From assembly GCA_945965395.1 (NCBI GenBank), contig CAMFND010000156.1, positions 1-64,000 on the forward strand: a stretch of DNA of 64,000 nucleotides. Direction: 5' to 3'. The notes below the pieces were generated by a model. That model was given only the letters and a program-made list of their open reading frames with translations, ran no database searches and was not told where the DNA came from. The DNA is from an uncultured Bacteroides sp. Lineage in GTDB: Bacteria; Bacteroidota; Bacteroidia; Bacteroidales; Bacteroidaceae. The position numbers and the translations under genes were made by a program. Shown here piece after piece: positions 28,714 through 37,166 of this stretch (positions are counted from its first letter, which is position 1; each line of letters begins with the position of its first letter).

Positions 28714-29093
28714 CACGCCAGAGAGAAGATTCATTGTTACATACTAGAAGCTATGATTTTGCATTACGTATCGTAGGCATGAACAAATATCTCAGAGAGC
28801 AAAAAGGAGAATTCGTGTTAAGCAAACAAATTCTTCGTTCTGGAACAGCTATCGGAGCATTAATACGCGAATCGGAATTTGCACAAAGCCAAGCCGACTT
28901 TGTCAATAAATTAAGTGTGGCATTAAAGGAAGCAAACGAAACGGATTACTGGCTCAATCTGCTTCATGACTCGCACTATTTAAATGAAGTGTCCTTTATC
29001 AGTATGGAGAACGATTGCGGTGAACTTATAGCCTTACTTGTATCTTCCATCAGGACTGTAAAAAACAAATTAATGAAGAAAAGTGAAGAATAA
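28704..29093 (+). CDS. Four-helix-bundle protein (23S rRNA IVS-encoded family)
   Basis: This 129-residue helical protein has the family pattern RSYDFALRIVGMNKYL ... SKQILRSGTAIGALIRES ... FVNKLSVALKEANETDYWLNLL ... LIALLVSSIRTVKNKL, matching the four-helix-bundle proteins (TIGR02436/S23-like) often encoded in rRNA intervening sequences. Function is unknown. The start ATG at 28704 lies within the left inverted-repeat arm. Unlike its neighbours it has no role in arginine synthesis. Confidence 0.85.
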   Translation: MKNSRQREDSLLHTRSYDFALRIVGMNKYLREQKGEFVLSKQILRSGTAIGALIRESEFAQSQADFVNKLSVALKEANETDYWLNLLHDSHYLNEVSFISMENDCGELIALLVSSIRTVKNKLMKKSEE

Positions 29094-29115
29094 GAAGCGA
29101 AAAGACTTCAGCTCC

Positions 29116-29136
29116 AATTCTTCATTCTTCATTCTT
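29116..29136 (-). repeat. Right arm of 21-bp inverted repeat
   Basis: The arm reads as pyrimidine-rich TTCATTC units and is the exact reverse complement of 28693-28713. It ends 13 nt before the argD start codon, and its imperfect extension reaches it. In RNA the pair could form a long stem that encloses the inserted gene and shields the argD start. Confidence 0.85.
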
Positions 29137-29149
29137 AATTCTTAATTAT

Positions 29150-30274
29150 ATGAAGTTATTCGACGTATATCCTTTATTCGATGTAAACATCGTAAAAGGA
29201 AAAGGCTGCCACGTATGGGACGACAAAGGTCAGGAATACCTTGACCTTTATGGAGGACATGCCGTTATCTCCATCGGTCACGCACATCCTCACTATGTGG
29301 AAACCATCAGCAAACAAGTAGCTACATTGGGATTCTATTCCAACTCTGTAATCAACAAGTTACAGCAGGAAGTAGCCGACCGCCTGGGAGCCATCAGCGG
29401 TTATGATGACTATCAGCTTTTCTTAATCAACTCTGGAGCAGAAGCCAACGAAAATGCATTGAAACTGGCATCTTTCTATAACGGACGTACACGTGTGATT
29501 TCTTTCGCCAAAGCTTTCCACGGACGTACTTCACTGGCAGTAGAAGTAACCAACAATCCGAAAATCATTGCTCCGATCAATGACAACGGACACGTGACAT
29601 ACTTGCCACTGAACGACACAGAAGCGCTGAAAACCGAACTGGCCAAAGGCGATGTATGTGCAGTCATCATTGAAGGCATCCAGGGCGTAGGAGGAATTAA
29701 GCTCCCTACTACAGAGTTCATGAAAGTCATTCGCCAGGCGTGTGATGAAACCAATACCGTCATGATTCTGGATGAAATCCAGTCGGGTTACGGAAGAAGC
29801 GGTAAATTCTTTGCTCACCAGTACAATGACGTACGCCCTGACATGATTACTGTAGCTAAAGGCATTGGCAACGGATTCCCGATGGCCGGTGTACTGATTA
29901 GTCCGAAGTTCACTCCGGTATATGGTCAGTTAGGAACCACTTTCGGTGGAAATCATCTGGCATGTGCGGCAGCTATCGCTGTACTTGACGTGATGAAAGC
30001 AGAAAATCTGGTTGAAAATGCAGCCAAAGTAGGTACTCACTTATTGGAAGAATTGAAAGGCTTCAAAGGTATCAAAGAAGTACGCGGTCGCGGCTTGATG
30101 ATTGGAATGGAATTTGAAGAACCCATCAAGGAACTCCGCCAGAAATTACTTTTCGAGGAAAAAGTATTTACCGGAGTCAGCGGCACCAACGTCATCCGTT
30201 TGCTTCCGCCGCTCTGCCTAAGCATGAACGAAGCAGATGAATTCCTGACTCGCTTACATAGGCTTATCAAATAA
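29150..30274 (+). CDS. argD: N-acylornithine aminotransferase
   Basis: This 374-residue PLP enzyme makes N-acylornithine from the semialdehyde. INSGAEANENALKLA is the cofactor phosphate-binding region, ILDEIQSGYGRSGKFFAHQ contains the Asp that contacts the pyridine nitrogen, and MITVAKGIGNGFPMAGV carries the Schiff-base lysine. The class III aminotransferase length is normal. A strong terminator follows, so it ends the arginine operon. Confidence 0.94.
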   Translation: MKLFDVYPLFDVNIVKGKGCHVWDDKGQEYLDLYGGHAVISIGHAHPHYVETISKQVATLGFYSNSVINKLQQEVADRLGAISGYDDYQLFLINSGAEANENALKLASFYNGRTRVISFAKAFHGRTSLAVEVTNNPKIIAPINDNGHVTYLPLNDTEALKTELAKGDVCAVIIEGIQGVGGIKLPTTEFMKVIRQACDETNTVMILDEIQSGYGRSGKFFAHQYNDVRPDMITVAKGIGNGFPMAGVLISPKFTPVYGQLGTTFGGNHLACAAAIAVLDVMKAENLVENAAKVGTHLLEELKGFKGIKEVRGRGLMIGMEFEEPIKELRQKLLFEEKVFTGVSGTNVIRLLPPLCLSMNEADEFLTRLHRLIK

Positions 30275-30300
30275 TAAAAACGTATCACGTTTTTACATTT

Positions 30301-30335
30301 ACGCCTTGATGCATTTCTACATCAAGGCGTTTTTT
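30301..30335 (+). terminator. Intrinsic terminator after argD
   Basis: Arms ACGCCTTGATG (30301-30311) and CATCAAGGCGT (30320-30330) form a perfect 11-bp stem with an 8-nt loop, followed by a run of T to 30335. Confidence 0.92.
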
Positions 30336-30394
30336 GTTATCCTTTCTTATTACCCATAAGTTTTCTACATTAAAGGAGATTCTATTTTTCCAGT

Positions 30395-31591
30395 TCAGGA
30401 GAAACGTTCCAGAACCTCCATACACATACGGCCGTTATGATAAGGGCATTTCCAGAAACCAGCCTTATCATCTTTCATATTGATGGTACCATCCGCATAC
30501 AAACTCCAATGCCATTCACCATGCACCTTATCCACTAATTTCGTTTGAATGAAGTTCCAGCATCGCAACGCGATTTGCAATGCTTCTTCATCACCAAAAT
30601 GCTGAAAAAGATTCACATGTCCTACCACATTTTCAGCTTGAACCCACCAGTGCAGCTCACGGTCAATTTTTCCTTTGCTGACAAAGTTCTCGTAAATCAT
30701 ACTACCATCTGGATTTAGCCCCTCATCTGCCGCCTCAGTAATTTTCACAATAGCCGGTTCCACCTTTCTCAACAAATCCTGATCACCTACCACCAGTGCC
30801 GCCTCATGTATCAGCCACGAAGCTTCAATATCATGTCCGTAGGATACTATCTGATACTTATTAGTCCAGTCATCTTCAAAGAACAGATTCAGGTGATACG
30901 TTTTGGCATCCAATATCTTCTCTAAAAACAAATTGACCAGATTGACAATCTGCTTCTTCAGACGTTCATCTTTCCATACACGATAAAGATTTGTATAAGG
31001 CTCCAGAATATGCAAGTGCGTATTCATCGTCTTCTTCTCATTCTCGTCCTTATCACTCAAGCGCATATCTTCTATCGGACGCCAGTCGCGCGTCAAAGCT
31101 TCCAGATAGCCGTTCTTTTCTGCATCAAAACTATATTTTTCAATTACCTCAAACAACCGGCAAGCATAATCCAAGGCTTCCGCATCTCCCGTCGCACGCG
31201 CGTACTCACTCAAACCGTAAATGGCAAAGCCAATGGCATAAATCTGCTTCTTGGTATCAAGTGGATTCCCTTCACAATCCAGTTCCCAATAAATACCCCC
31301 AAACTCAGTGTCATAGAAATGATCAATCAAATAACGTTTGGCACGTGTAGCCGTTTCCAGATACTCCTCTTTGTGAAGCAGACGGTATGCAGCTGAGAAA
31401 GTCCACAAGATACGTGCATTCAGGATGGCTCCCTTCGATGCAGATGCCTCCAATACATCCTTTCCTGTAATACGCCCATAGAATCCACCATGTTCACAAT
31501 CGGTCATCTTTTTCATCCAAAACGGAAGTATATTCTGTTCCAGTTCTGCCTTCACCTCCGTGCAGAGCTGATTTATCTTCTCATTCTTCAT
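30395..31591 (-). CDS. Mannobiose 2-epimerase (AGE family)
   Basis: This 398-residue cytosolic epimerase of the N-acylglucosamine 2-epimerase/cellobiose 2-epimerase family has an (alpha/alpha)6 barrel. Catalytic-type histidines lie in SWLIHEAALV, ELHWWVQAENVVGHVNLF and HGEWHWSLY. The position beside GH130, a GPH symporter and GH26 matches the Bacteroides fragilis mannan-degradation cluster. It would convert beta-1,4-mannobiose to mannosyl-glucose, the substrate of the GH130 phosphorylase. Its start overlaps the MFS gene stop by 11 nt. Confidence 0.9.
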   Translation of the reverse strand: MKNEKINQLCTEVKAELEQNILPFWMKKMTDCEHGGFYGRITGKDVLEASASKGAILNARILWTFSAAYRLLHKEEYLETATRAKRYLIDHFYDTEFGGIYWELDCEGNPLDTKKQIYAIGFAIYGLSEYARATGDAEALDYACRLFEVIEKYSFDAEKNGYLEALTRDWRPIEDMRLSDKDENEKKTMNTHLHILEPYTNLYRVWKDERLKKQIVNLVNLFLEKILDAKTYHLNLFFEDDWTNKYQIVSYGHDIEASWLIHEAALVVGDQDLLRKVEPAIVKITEAADEGLNPDGSMIYENFVSKGKIDRELHWWVQAENVVGHVNLFQHFGDEEALQIALRCWNFIQTKLVDKVHGEWHWSLYADGTINMKDDKAGFWKCPYHNGRMCMEVLERFS

Positions 31592-32975
31592 CTTTTAATT
31601 CTCTCTTTAAGTTTAACTGTTCCATTATACCTTTCATCTTCTGTTCTCCCAGCGGATAGAAGACAATAAAGACTATCGAAATAAATGCAGCTGCTGCCGG
31701 AAGTAAGCTTAAGAACATTTTGATACCATGGATGGTTTCTTCGCTCTGTACGGCATTAGCCTGAAAGCCAAAGAAAGACAACAGCCATCCGGTCACCGCA
31801 GTACCAATGGCCCATCCAAACTTCTGGCTCATGGATGAAGCACTAAATATCAATCCCGTAGCACGGTTTCCCGTTTTCAATTCTGAGAAATCGGCACAAT
31901 CGGCATACATTGACCAGAGCAACGGGAAGATACTACCGGCACATACACTTATCAAACATTGAAATACAAAAATCAATGTCAAATCCTCCTTGTCAAACCA
32001 GAAAAATATCACGCTCAAGACCGAAGCAATCAGCATGGAAAGTGCAAAAGTCTTTTTCTTTCCAATCTTATTACTCATAGGAGCTGCCAGGACTACACCT
32101 ACAATATTCGCAATCTGCCCTACAGAAAGATACAAACCGCTCAACACGAAGGATACCCCCATCAGTGAAACAGTACGATATTCATCTTCTACAATAAAAT
32201 ACTTGAAGTAATACACCGCAGCTCCATCCCTGATAGAGTTAAATACCAATGTCGCTACTCCGGCTCCAAACAAAATCCACCAAGGCTTATTATGAAACAA
32301 ATCCCTAATGTCCTCCTTCAAAGAAGTTCTCTTCTCACTAATCGGCTTTACTCGTTCTCTTGTCCAAGCAAAGCAACCTAAAAACAGCAAGGCACACATC
32401 ACCCCAATCACCACCACGGCCATGAACCAACCAAACTGCTGGTCACTCAACTCCTTGCTATGCCCGCTAAACCAGTTCACCATCGGCATGAACAACAACA
32501 GAGCAATAAAACTACCCAAGTAAGCAAACATCATACGGTAAGTAGATAAGGTATTACGCTCTGACGGGTTAGGGCTCATCACTCCCAACAATGAAGCATA
32601 AGGTACGTTAATGCCAGAATACACCATCATCATCAATGAATAAGTGATATACGCATACACCAGTTTCCCTGCATCACCGAAAGGAGGGGTATAAAAAGTA
32701 AGTACTCCTATCAAACCAAACGGAACTGCAAGATATAGCAGATACGGACGAAACTTCCCCCATCGGCTGGAAGTACGGTCGGCAATTACCCCCACAATCG
32801 GGTCGAACACTGAATCCCAGATACGTGTCACCAAGAACATGGTACCCACCATGGCCGCCGGTAGTCCGAATACATCCGTATAAAATATCATCAAATAGGC
32901 CCCAAACAGCTTCCAGAACATGGAGGAAGCCATATCTCCAAATCCGTAGCCAATCTTTTCCGTGAGTTTTATCAT
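31581..32975 (-). CDS. GPH-type MFS sugar:cation symporter (mannobiose import)
   Basis: This 464-residue protein has twelve predicted transmembrane helices and begins TEKIGYGFGDMASSMFWKLFGAYLMIFYTDVFG, the classic glycoside-pentoside-hexuronide (MelB-like) start. The loop DSVFDPIVGVIADRTSSRWGKFRPYLL holds the conserved cation-binding Asp and the G-[KR]-[FR]-R-P motif. In this locus it most likely carries mannobiose or short mannosides into the cytoplasm. It overlaps the epimerase gene by 11 nt, so the two are coupled. Confidence 0.9.
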   Translation of the reverse strand: MIKLTEKIGYGFGDMASSMFWKLFGAYLMIFYTDVFGLPAAMVGTMFLVTRIWDSVFDPIVGVIADRTSSRWGKFRPYLLYLAVPFGLIGVLTFYTPPFGDAGKLVYAYITYSLMMMVYSGINVPYASLLGVMSPNPSERNTLSTYRMMFAYLGSFIALLLFMPMVNWFSGHSKELSDQQFGWFMAVVVIGVMCALLFLGCFAWTRERVKPISEKRTSLKEDIRDLFHNKPWWILFGAGVATLVFNSIRDGAAVYYFKYFIVEDEYRTVSLMGVSFVLSGLYLSVGQIANIVGVVLAAPMSNKIGKKKTFALSMLIASVLSVIFFWFDKEDLTLIFVFQCLISVCAGSIFPLLWSMYADCADFSELKTGNRATGLIFSASSMSQKFGWAIGTAVTGWLLSFFGFQANAVQSEETIHGIKMFLSLLPAAAAFISIVFIVFYPLGEQKMKGIMEQLNLKRELKDEE

Positions 32976-32993
32976 GGTATCTATTATTGTTTC

Positions 32994-33038
32994 ATGGGCC
33001 AGATTCAGACTTCATGCCCGAAATCCAAATCGGCCCAT
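32994..33038 (-). other. Intercistronic hairpin
   Basis: Arms ATGGGCC-A-GATT (32994-33005) and AATCGGCCCAT (33028-33038) pair with a single bulge, between the fimbrillin-like and MFS genes. There is no following T run on the minus strand, so this may be an RNA-processing or stability hairpin rather than a terminator. Confidence 0.45.
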
Positions 33039-33058
33039 AGATAATTCACTAAATAAAA

Positions 33059-34627
33059 TTACATGCCAGCTGGCTGAATCAATACAATCTTTGTGATTGT
33101 TATATTCTGACCATTCAAATATGGCCATCCTCCCTGAAGACTATTCATCCTTGTTTCTGTAACAAGTATATCTACATGCCCTAAATTATCTGTTACATCT
33201 ATCGTTTCACTACCATCTGCAAATTGTATTTGTGCTCCTTCCTGTTTCTCTGAATAATAGAAACGTAATATACTGCCAACAGTAGTTTGTGCCAATATAT
33301 TAGATGGATATTGTACAGATGTTCCATTCCAATTTCCTAAATCATGTGTTCCATTCCAAACCTCAATCTCACCCGGTACTGACGGAGTTTCTGTATCACC
33401 GCCTTCTGATTCATTTTCAGAATAAACAGATACATCCAATGTCAAATCCACATTTGAAGAAAGAGTGACACCTCCGGTGAATGCTCCTACGGCAAAGACT
33501 ATCTTTCCTTCAGTCACACCCGCAGGTAATGAGAATACCTTTGTATCAGTACTTCGTTGCGTCAGCGGTGCCACAGTAAGAGTCGCTGCTGCAGAAGCAT
33601 CAGCTCTTGAATATTCAATACAATACACATCTGTAGCCGCTAAAGTCATACTACTGGCAGGTATCTGTAACGACCCATTCGCCGTCAACTGTTGTGCGGT
33701 AGCAAGCTCTTTTTCTGTCTTTGTGGTAGTAAGATCCGTATCCGGAGAGACAATCCAACCTACCGTCTTTCCATCATTCCAATCATCAATATTCAAAGAA
33801 CCCATTCCTAAATCAATAATAGTTTCCCCTCCAGACGAAGCAGGAGCTTGCAGAGATACAGGGAAGGTGTATTTTTGTGAATTACCAAATGCAATGCTAC
33901 CTATCGGACATCTATATGTATTTCCCTCCGTCGTGGTTATCACAATACTTCTTCCTTCACGTCCTTCATCCGGTATAACAATCACCTCATATTGGCCATT
34001 CTCACCCTCAGCAAATGTAAGCACAGAGGTATATGTAGCATCACTTGCAACACTTACCGTACCATCTGCCACATTCAGCACACCGCTTACACACTGGTTA
34101 TCGATACTAACCGTTGCACCCGTCACTGCATTATTCTGTTCATCTTTAAGCTGCAATATAATCTTTGATAGTTTGTGCTGAAATGTCAAATCTACATTGG
34201 TCACACTAGAAGCAATGGAAGGAGCAGAAGCATACATAATATCATTTTTTGATAAATCGCCATCAGCCAAAGTAAACGTATAATTTCCATCAGTGATGTT
34301 TCCATTGTAAGGATAGACAGCCATAAAACTCACAGTTCCCGTTCCTCCCCCCGAATAAGTAATGGGAGAGGTAGAAGTAAATTTATTACAATCAGCTTCA
34401 GAATTAGCATATTTCACATTGACATTTGCATATCCTTCCGAACCTGCATTCTGCATATACACCCCGATTTCATCATTGGGTTCCCAAGCTGTATCTGTGG
34501 CACGGCTCCCTATCATATACGATGTAAAACTAACTCCGTTTGTGCCAGCATTATTCAAGTCCTCATCCTTATTGCATCCCGACAAAATCAAGCCTAATGC
34601 AAAACCAAATAATAACGTCTTTTTCAT
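33059..34627 (-). CDS. Fimbrillin-like lipoprotein with C-terminal glycan-binding-type module
   Basis: This 522-residue lipoprotein has the lipobox LILSGC at its N-terminus. Residues to about 265 look like the Mfa/fimbrillin-like fold of Bacteroidota (SFTSYMIGSRATDTAWEPNDEIGVYMQ; LTFQHKLSKIILQLKDE). The last 100 residues (EVWNGTHDLGNWNG, ILRFYYSEKQEGAQIQFADGS, NGQNITITKIVLI) resemble the C-terminal module of the TIG-domain protein at 38578-40296. I infer a surface glycan-binding role rather than a pilus role. It sits between GH130 and the MFS carrier, with AT-rich gaps on both sides that suggest it was added to the locus. Confidence 0.75.
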   Translation of the reverse strand: MKKTLLFGFALGLILSGCNKDEDLNNAGTNGVSFTSYMIGSRATDTAWEPNDEIGVYMQNAGSEGYANVNVKYANSEADCNKFTSTSPITYSGGGTGTVSFMAVYPYNGNITDGNYTFTLADGDLSKNDIMYASAPSIASSVTNVDLTFQHKLSKIILQLKDEQNNAVTGATVSIDNQCVSGVLNVADGTVSVASDATYTSVLTFAEGENGQYEVIVIPDEGREGRSIVITTTEGNTYRCPIGSIAFGNSQKYTFPVSLQAPASSGGETIIDLGMGSLNIDDWNDGKTVGWIVSPDTDLTTTKTEKELATAQQLTANGSLQIPASSMTLAATDVYCIEYSRADASAAATLTVAPLTQRSTDTKVFSLPAGVTEGKIVFAVGAFTGGVTLSSNVDLTLDVSVYSENESEGGDTETPSVPGEIEVWNGTHDLGNWNGTSVQYPSNILAQTTVGSILRFYYSEKQEGAQIQFADGSETIDVTDNLGHVDILVTETRMNSLQGGWPYLNGQNITITKIVLIQPAGM

Positions 34628-34713
34628 AATAAATATTTATAGTCCTAAATTTATACACAATTCACAACGCCTGTATATTACTAAAAATAAAAGCAGATAT
34701 AATCCCCCTCCCC

Positions 34714-35883
34714 TTACAACAAAGACTTATTTTTATCTATTAATCTTTTCAGTGTTTCTACCGAAGCTGTAGTAGTCAAGCCATCCTGTGGCGTATTCAT
34801 ACAATAATCCACCAACTTATCAATTGTAGAAACAGCCACATGCATACGTGTATCGGAAGAGGCATAATAAATGAACACCTTTCCATCTTCATCTGCAATC
34901 CAACCATTGGTAAACAGCACATTCGATACATCACCAATACGTTCTTCCCCTTCCGGAGCCATGAAATAACCACCTGGAGCAGCAATCAATTTACTGGGGT
35001 CTTCCAATGAAGTCATATACATGTAAAGCACATAGCGCAAGCCAGCTGCACAACCACGCACACCGTGTGCCAGATGTAGCCATCCTTTGAGAGTCTTGAT
35101 AGGATGAGGACCTTCACCGTTCTTCACTTCTTTGATCGTATGATAATAGCGGCAGTCGATAATCTTTTCTTCAGTCACTTCCGCATGCGTAATATCGTCT
35201 ACCAAAGCCCAGCCGATACCTCCACCACTTCCAGCATCAATGAATCCATCTTGCGGACGAGTATAAAAAGCATATTTGCCATTCACAAACTCCGGATGCA
35301 GCACTACGTTACGCTGCTGACTCTTCGACTTCAAGTCCGGCAAACGTTCCCAGGTTTTCAAGTCTTTTGTACGGGCAATAGCTGCCGTAGCTGTAGCTGA
35401 AGACAAATCACCGGCGGGTGCATTATCGTCATGACGTTCTGCACAGAAAATACCATAAATCCAGCCGTCTTCATGTGCTGTCAGACGCATATCATAAATA
35501 TTTGTAGCCGGAATCACATCGTCAGGCATGGTAATAGGATAATCCCAAAAACGGAAATTATCTACTCCATTCGGACTTTCAGCCACCGCAAAAAACGATT
35601 TACGATCGGCTCCTTCCACACGTACTACCAACAAATACTTTCCATTCCACTTAATAGCTCCAGAATTCATGGTTGCATTCATTCCGATACGCTCCATCAA
35701 ATAGGGATTGGTTTTCTCATCCAAGTCATAACGCCAGAAAATCGGCGTATGAGCAGCGGTTACTACCGGATATTTATAACGAGTGTACACACCGTTGGTG
35801 GTTTCAACAGGCTCATTCTTTCGAGTAATCAACTCTTCATGCTGAGCAAACAATCTTTTTACCTTATCTTCAAAAGTACTCAT
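34714..35883 (-). CDS. GH130 4-O-beta-D-mannosyl-D-glucose phosphorylase
   Basis: This 389-residue cytosolic phosphorylase has no signal peptide. The [17 protein letters not shown] segment places the catalytic Asp at D131, the same position as in the Bacteroides fragilis enzyme. [38 protein letters not shown] and HLAHGVRG are family landmarks. The reaction is mannosyl-glucose plus phosphate to mannose-1-phosphate and glucose. It completes the epimerase route and lies 15 nt after the GH26 gene. Confidence 0.92.
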   Translation of the reverse strand: MSTFEDKVKRLFAQHEELITRKNEPVETTNGVYTRYKYPVVTAAHTPIFWRYDLDEKTNPYLMERIGMNATMNSGAIKWNGKYLLVVRVEGADRKSFFAVAESPNGVDNFRFWDYPITMPDDVIPATNIYDMRLTAHEDGWIYGIFCAERHDDNAPAGDLSSATATAAIARTKDLKTWERLPDLKSKSQQRNVVLHPEFVNGKYAFYTRPQDGFIDAGSGGGIGWALVDDITHAEVTEEKIIDCRYYHTIKEVKNGEGPHPIKTLKGWLHLAHGVRGCAAGLRYVLYMYMTSLEDPSKLIAAPGGYFMAPEGEERIGDVSNVLFTNGWIADEDGKVFIYYASSDTRMHVAVSTIDKLVDYCMNTPQDGLTTTASVETLKRLIDKNKSLL

Positions 35884-35898
35884 ATCAATTTATATTTT

Positions 35899-36999
35899 TC
35901 ATTTTATATTTTTCATATCTCCCGCAAACAAAGTGCGTGAATCATTATAGAAGTTCAGAAAATCATCTGCCGACGGATGCCCCGGATAAGGCGCATAATA
36001 ATGATTTTCTCTTTCACGTGCATTTCTCCATACCAGCACATAACTTATCGGATACTTCTCTATTACCGGCATCAAAGTTTGAGTCCACCAAACCGAATCA
36101 GGAATTGTTTCATACCCCGTTTCTGTCACAGCGATAGGTTTTTGATGTGCTTTTCCCACCTGTGTCATGATGGTAAGTGCATTATCTAAACTCTTCACAT
36201 ACGCCTCTTTGTCAAATTGATATGCATCTACTCCTATCAAGTCGATAATATCATCACCCGGATAACGCTCCAGATACTCCACAGAATCTTTAGGCTCCGT
36301 GCCCGGAGAATAAGCATACAGCAGCTGAGTAGCTCCCTTTTCCTGCATGCGTTCATACGTCATCCGCCAAAGAGCTTTATAATCTTCCGTAGAGCAAAGA
36401 TTTTGTCCCCACCAGAACCAGCTTCCCGTATGCTCATGCCACGGGCGGAAAAGGACTGGTACCTTTACTCCTTCCGGCGTTTGTATTGAGTTCAGATAGT
36501 CGGCCACTTTATCCAGCCAACCCATAAACTTGTCATGATTTACTCCTCCAGGCAGTACAGATTTCACAACTGTTGAATCACTCACATCCCATGAATCTTT
36601 TCCCGTTACCGGATTATCCACGTGCCAGCTGAAAGACGACATTCCTCCGCGTTCATATTGCGCCACAACTTCTTGTCGGATACGGTCCAGCAACACATTA
36701 TCCAAGTTCTTATCCCCATAAATTTCAATACGTCCCAAATCAAAAGACATCATGGCTGGATAATCACCACACACACTTTTCACATCGCTTCGCGCAGAGT
36801 CACCATCCCAACCAATACCGTACACCGGATCATCGTGATGCCCGAACATGAATTGTTTTTGCTGCGGTATAGCTTTCAATTTATCTAACATCGCCTGAGC
36901 TTCCGGGCTATCAGTTTCAACAACCGTTTTATTACCGTTCGCACAAGCAACAGACAAACACATCGTTATTCCTAAAATAAGTTTCAAAGAATTTTTCAT
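35899..36999 (-). CDS. GH26 beta-mannanase/mannobiohydrolase, lipoprotein
   Basis: This GH26 enzyme of 366 residues is counted from the ATG at 36999, which gives a signal peptide with lipobox SVAC; the open frame extends to 37029 without a signal. The acid/base Glu is in RPWHEHTGSWFWWG and the nucleophile Glu in IAVTETGYE. FGHHDDPVYGIGW near residue 60 is another family block. It is compact and resembles the periplasmic mannobiose-releasing GH26 of mannan loci. It has its own operator and TACCTTTG element just upstream, so it probably begins a second transcript. Confidence 0.9.
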   Translation of the reverse strand: MKNSLKLILGITMCLSVACANGNKTVVETDSPEAQAMLDKLKAIPQQKQFMFGHHDDPVYGIGWDGDSARSDVKSVCGDYPAMMSFDLGRIEIYGDKNLDNVLLDRIRQEVVAQYERGGMSSFSWHVDNPVTGKDSWDVSDSTVVKSVLPGGVNHDKFMGWLDKVADYLNSIQTPEGVKVPVLFRPWHEHTGSWFWWGQNLCSTEDYKALWRMTYERMQEKGATQLLYAYSPGTEPKDSVEYLERYPGDDIIDLIGVDAYQFDKEAYVKSLDNALTIMTQVGKAHQKPIAVTETGYETIPDSVWWTQTLMPVIEKYPISYVLVWRNARERENHYYAPYPGHPSADDFLNFYNDSRTLFAGDMKNIK

Positions 37000-37026
37000 A
37001 AGAATCAGCTTTAAAATTACATAGCA

Positions 37027-37070
37027 CAAAGGTAGGTTTTCCGTTCCATCCTTTCTGATACAATTTTAGC
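37027..37070 (-). promoter_or_regulatory. Operator plus -7 element of the GH26-GH130 unit
   Basis: On the minus strand the 25-bp element at 37046-37070 reads GCTAAAA-TT-GTATCA-G and then a diverged half. It is followed by 11 nt and by TACCTTTG (37027-37034). Three other promoters of this locus share the element and the exact spacing. The start codon would be about 20 nt from the transcript start. Confidence 0.65.
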
Positions 37071-37108
37071 AAAAGCAGATAGTAAAATTACTTATTCCCA
37101 AAAATTAG

Positions 37109-37153
37109 AAAACTCTGTATGTGAAAAGTAAAACCTTTCTCATACAGAGTTTT
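37109..37153 (-). terminator. Hairpin between the two GH26 genes
   Basis: Arms AAAACTCTGTATG (37109-37121) and CATACAGAGTTTT (37141-37153) form a perfect 13-bp stem, 13 nt after the stop of the upstream GH26 gene. On the minus strand the stem ends in TTTT and is followed by T-rich sequence. It could terminate or attenuate the SusC-to-GH26 transcript. Confidence 0.65.
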
Positions 37154-37166
37154 ACCCTTCATTACC

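Larger units (their letters stand above)
28692..29136. mobile_element. Possible IVS-like insertion bounded by inverted repeats
   Basis: A 21-bp perfect inverted repeat has arms at 28693-28713 and 29116-29136, built from GAATGAA/TTCATTC repeats, and it extends imperfectly outward to the argC stop and argD start. The arms enclose a single gene of the four-helix-bundle family known from 23S rRNA intervening sequences. The unit sits between argC and argD, genes otherwise tightly packed. No transposase is encoded, so mobility is inference. Confidence 0.4.

Noticed and set aside
33465..34181. Long open frame (238 codons) on the strand opposite the fimbrillin-like gene
   Set aside because: The minus-strand frame has a lipoprotein signal and domain similarity, while the plus-strand translation has no recognisable pattern. 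It is a shadow frame, as are similar long frames opposite GH35, recG and susC.
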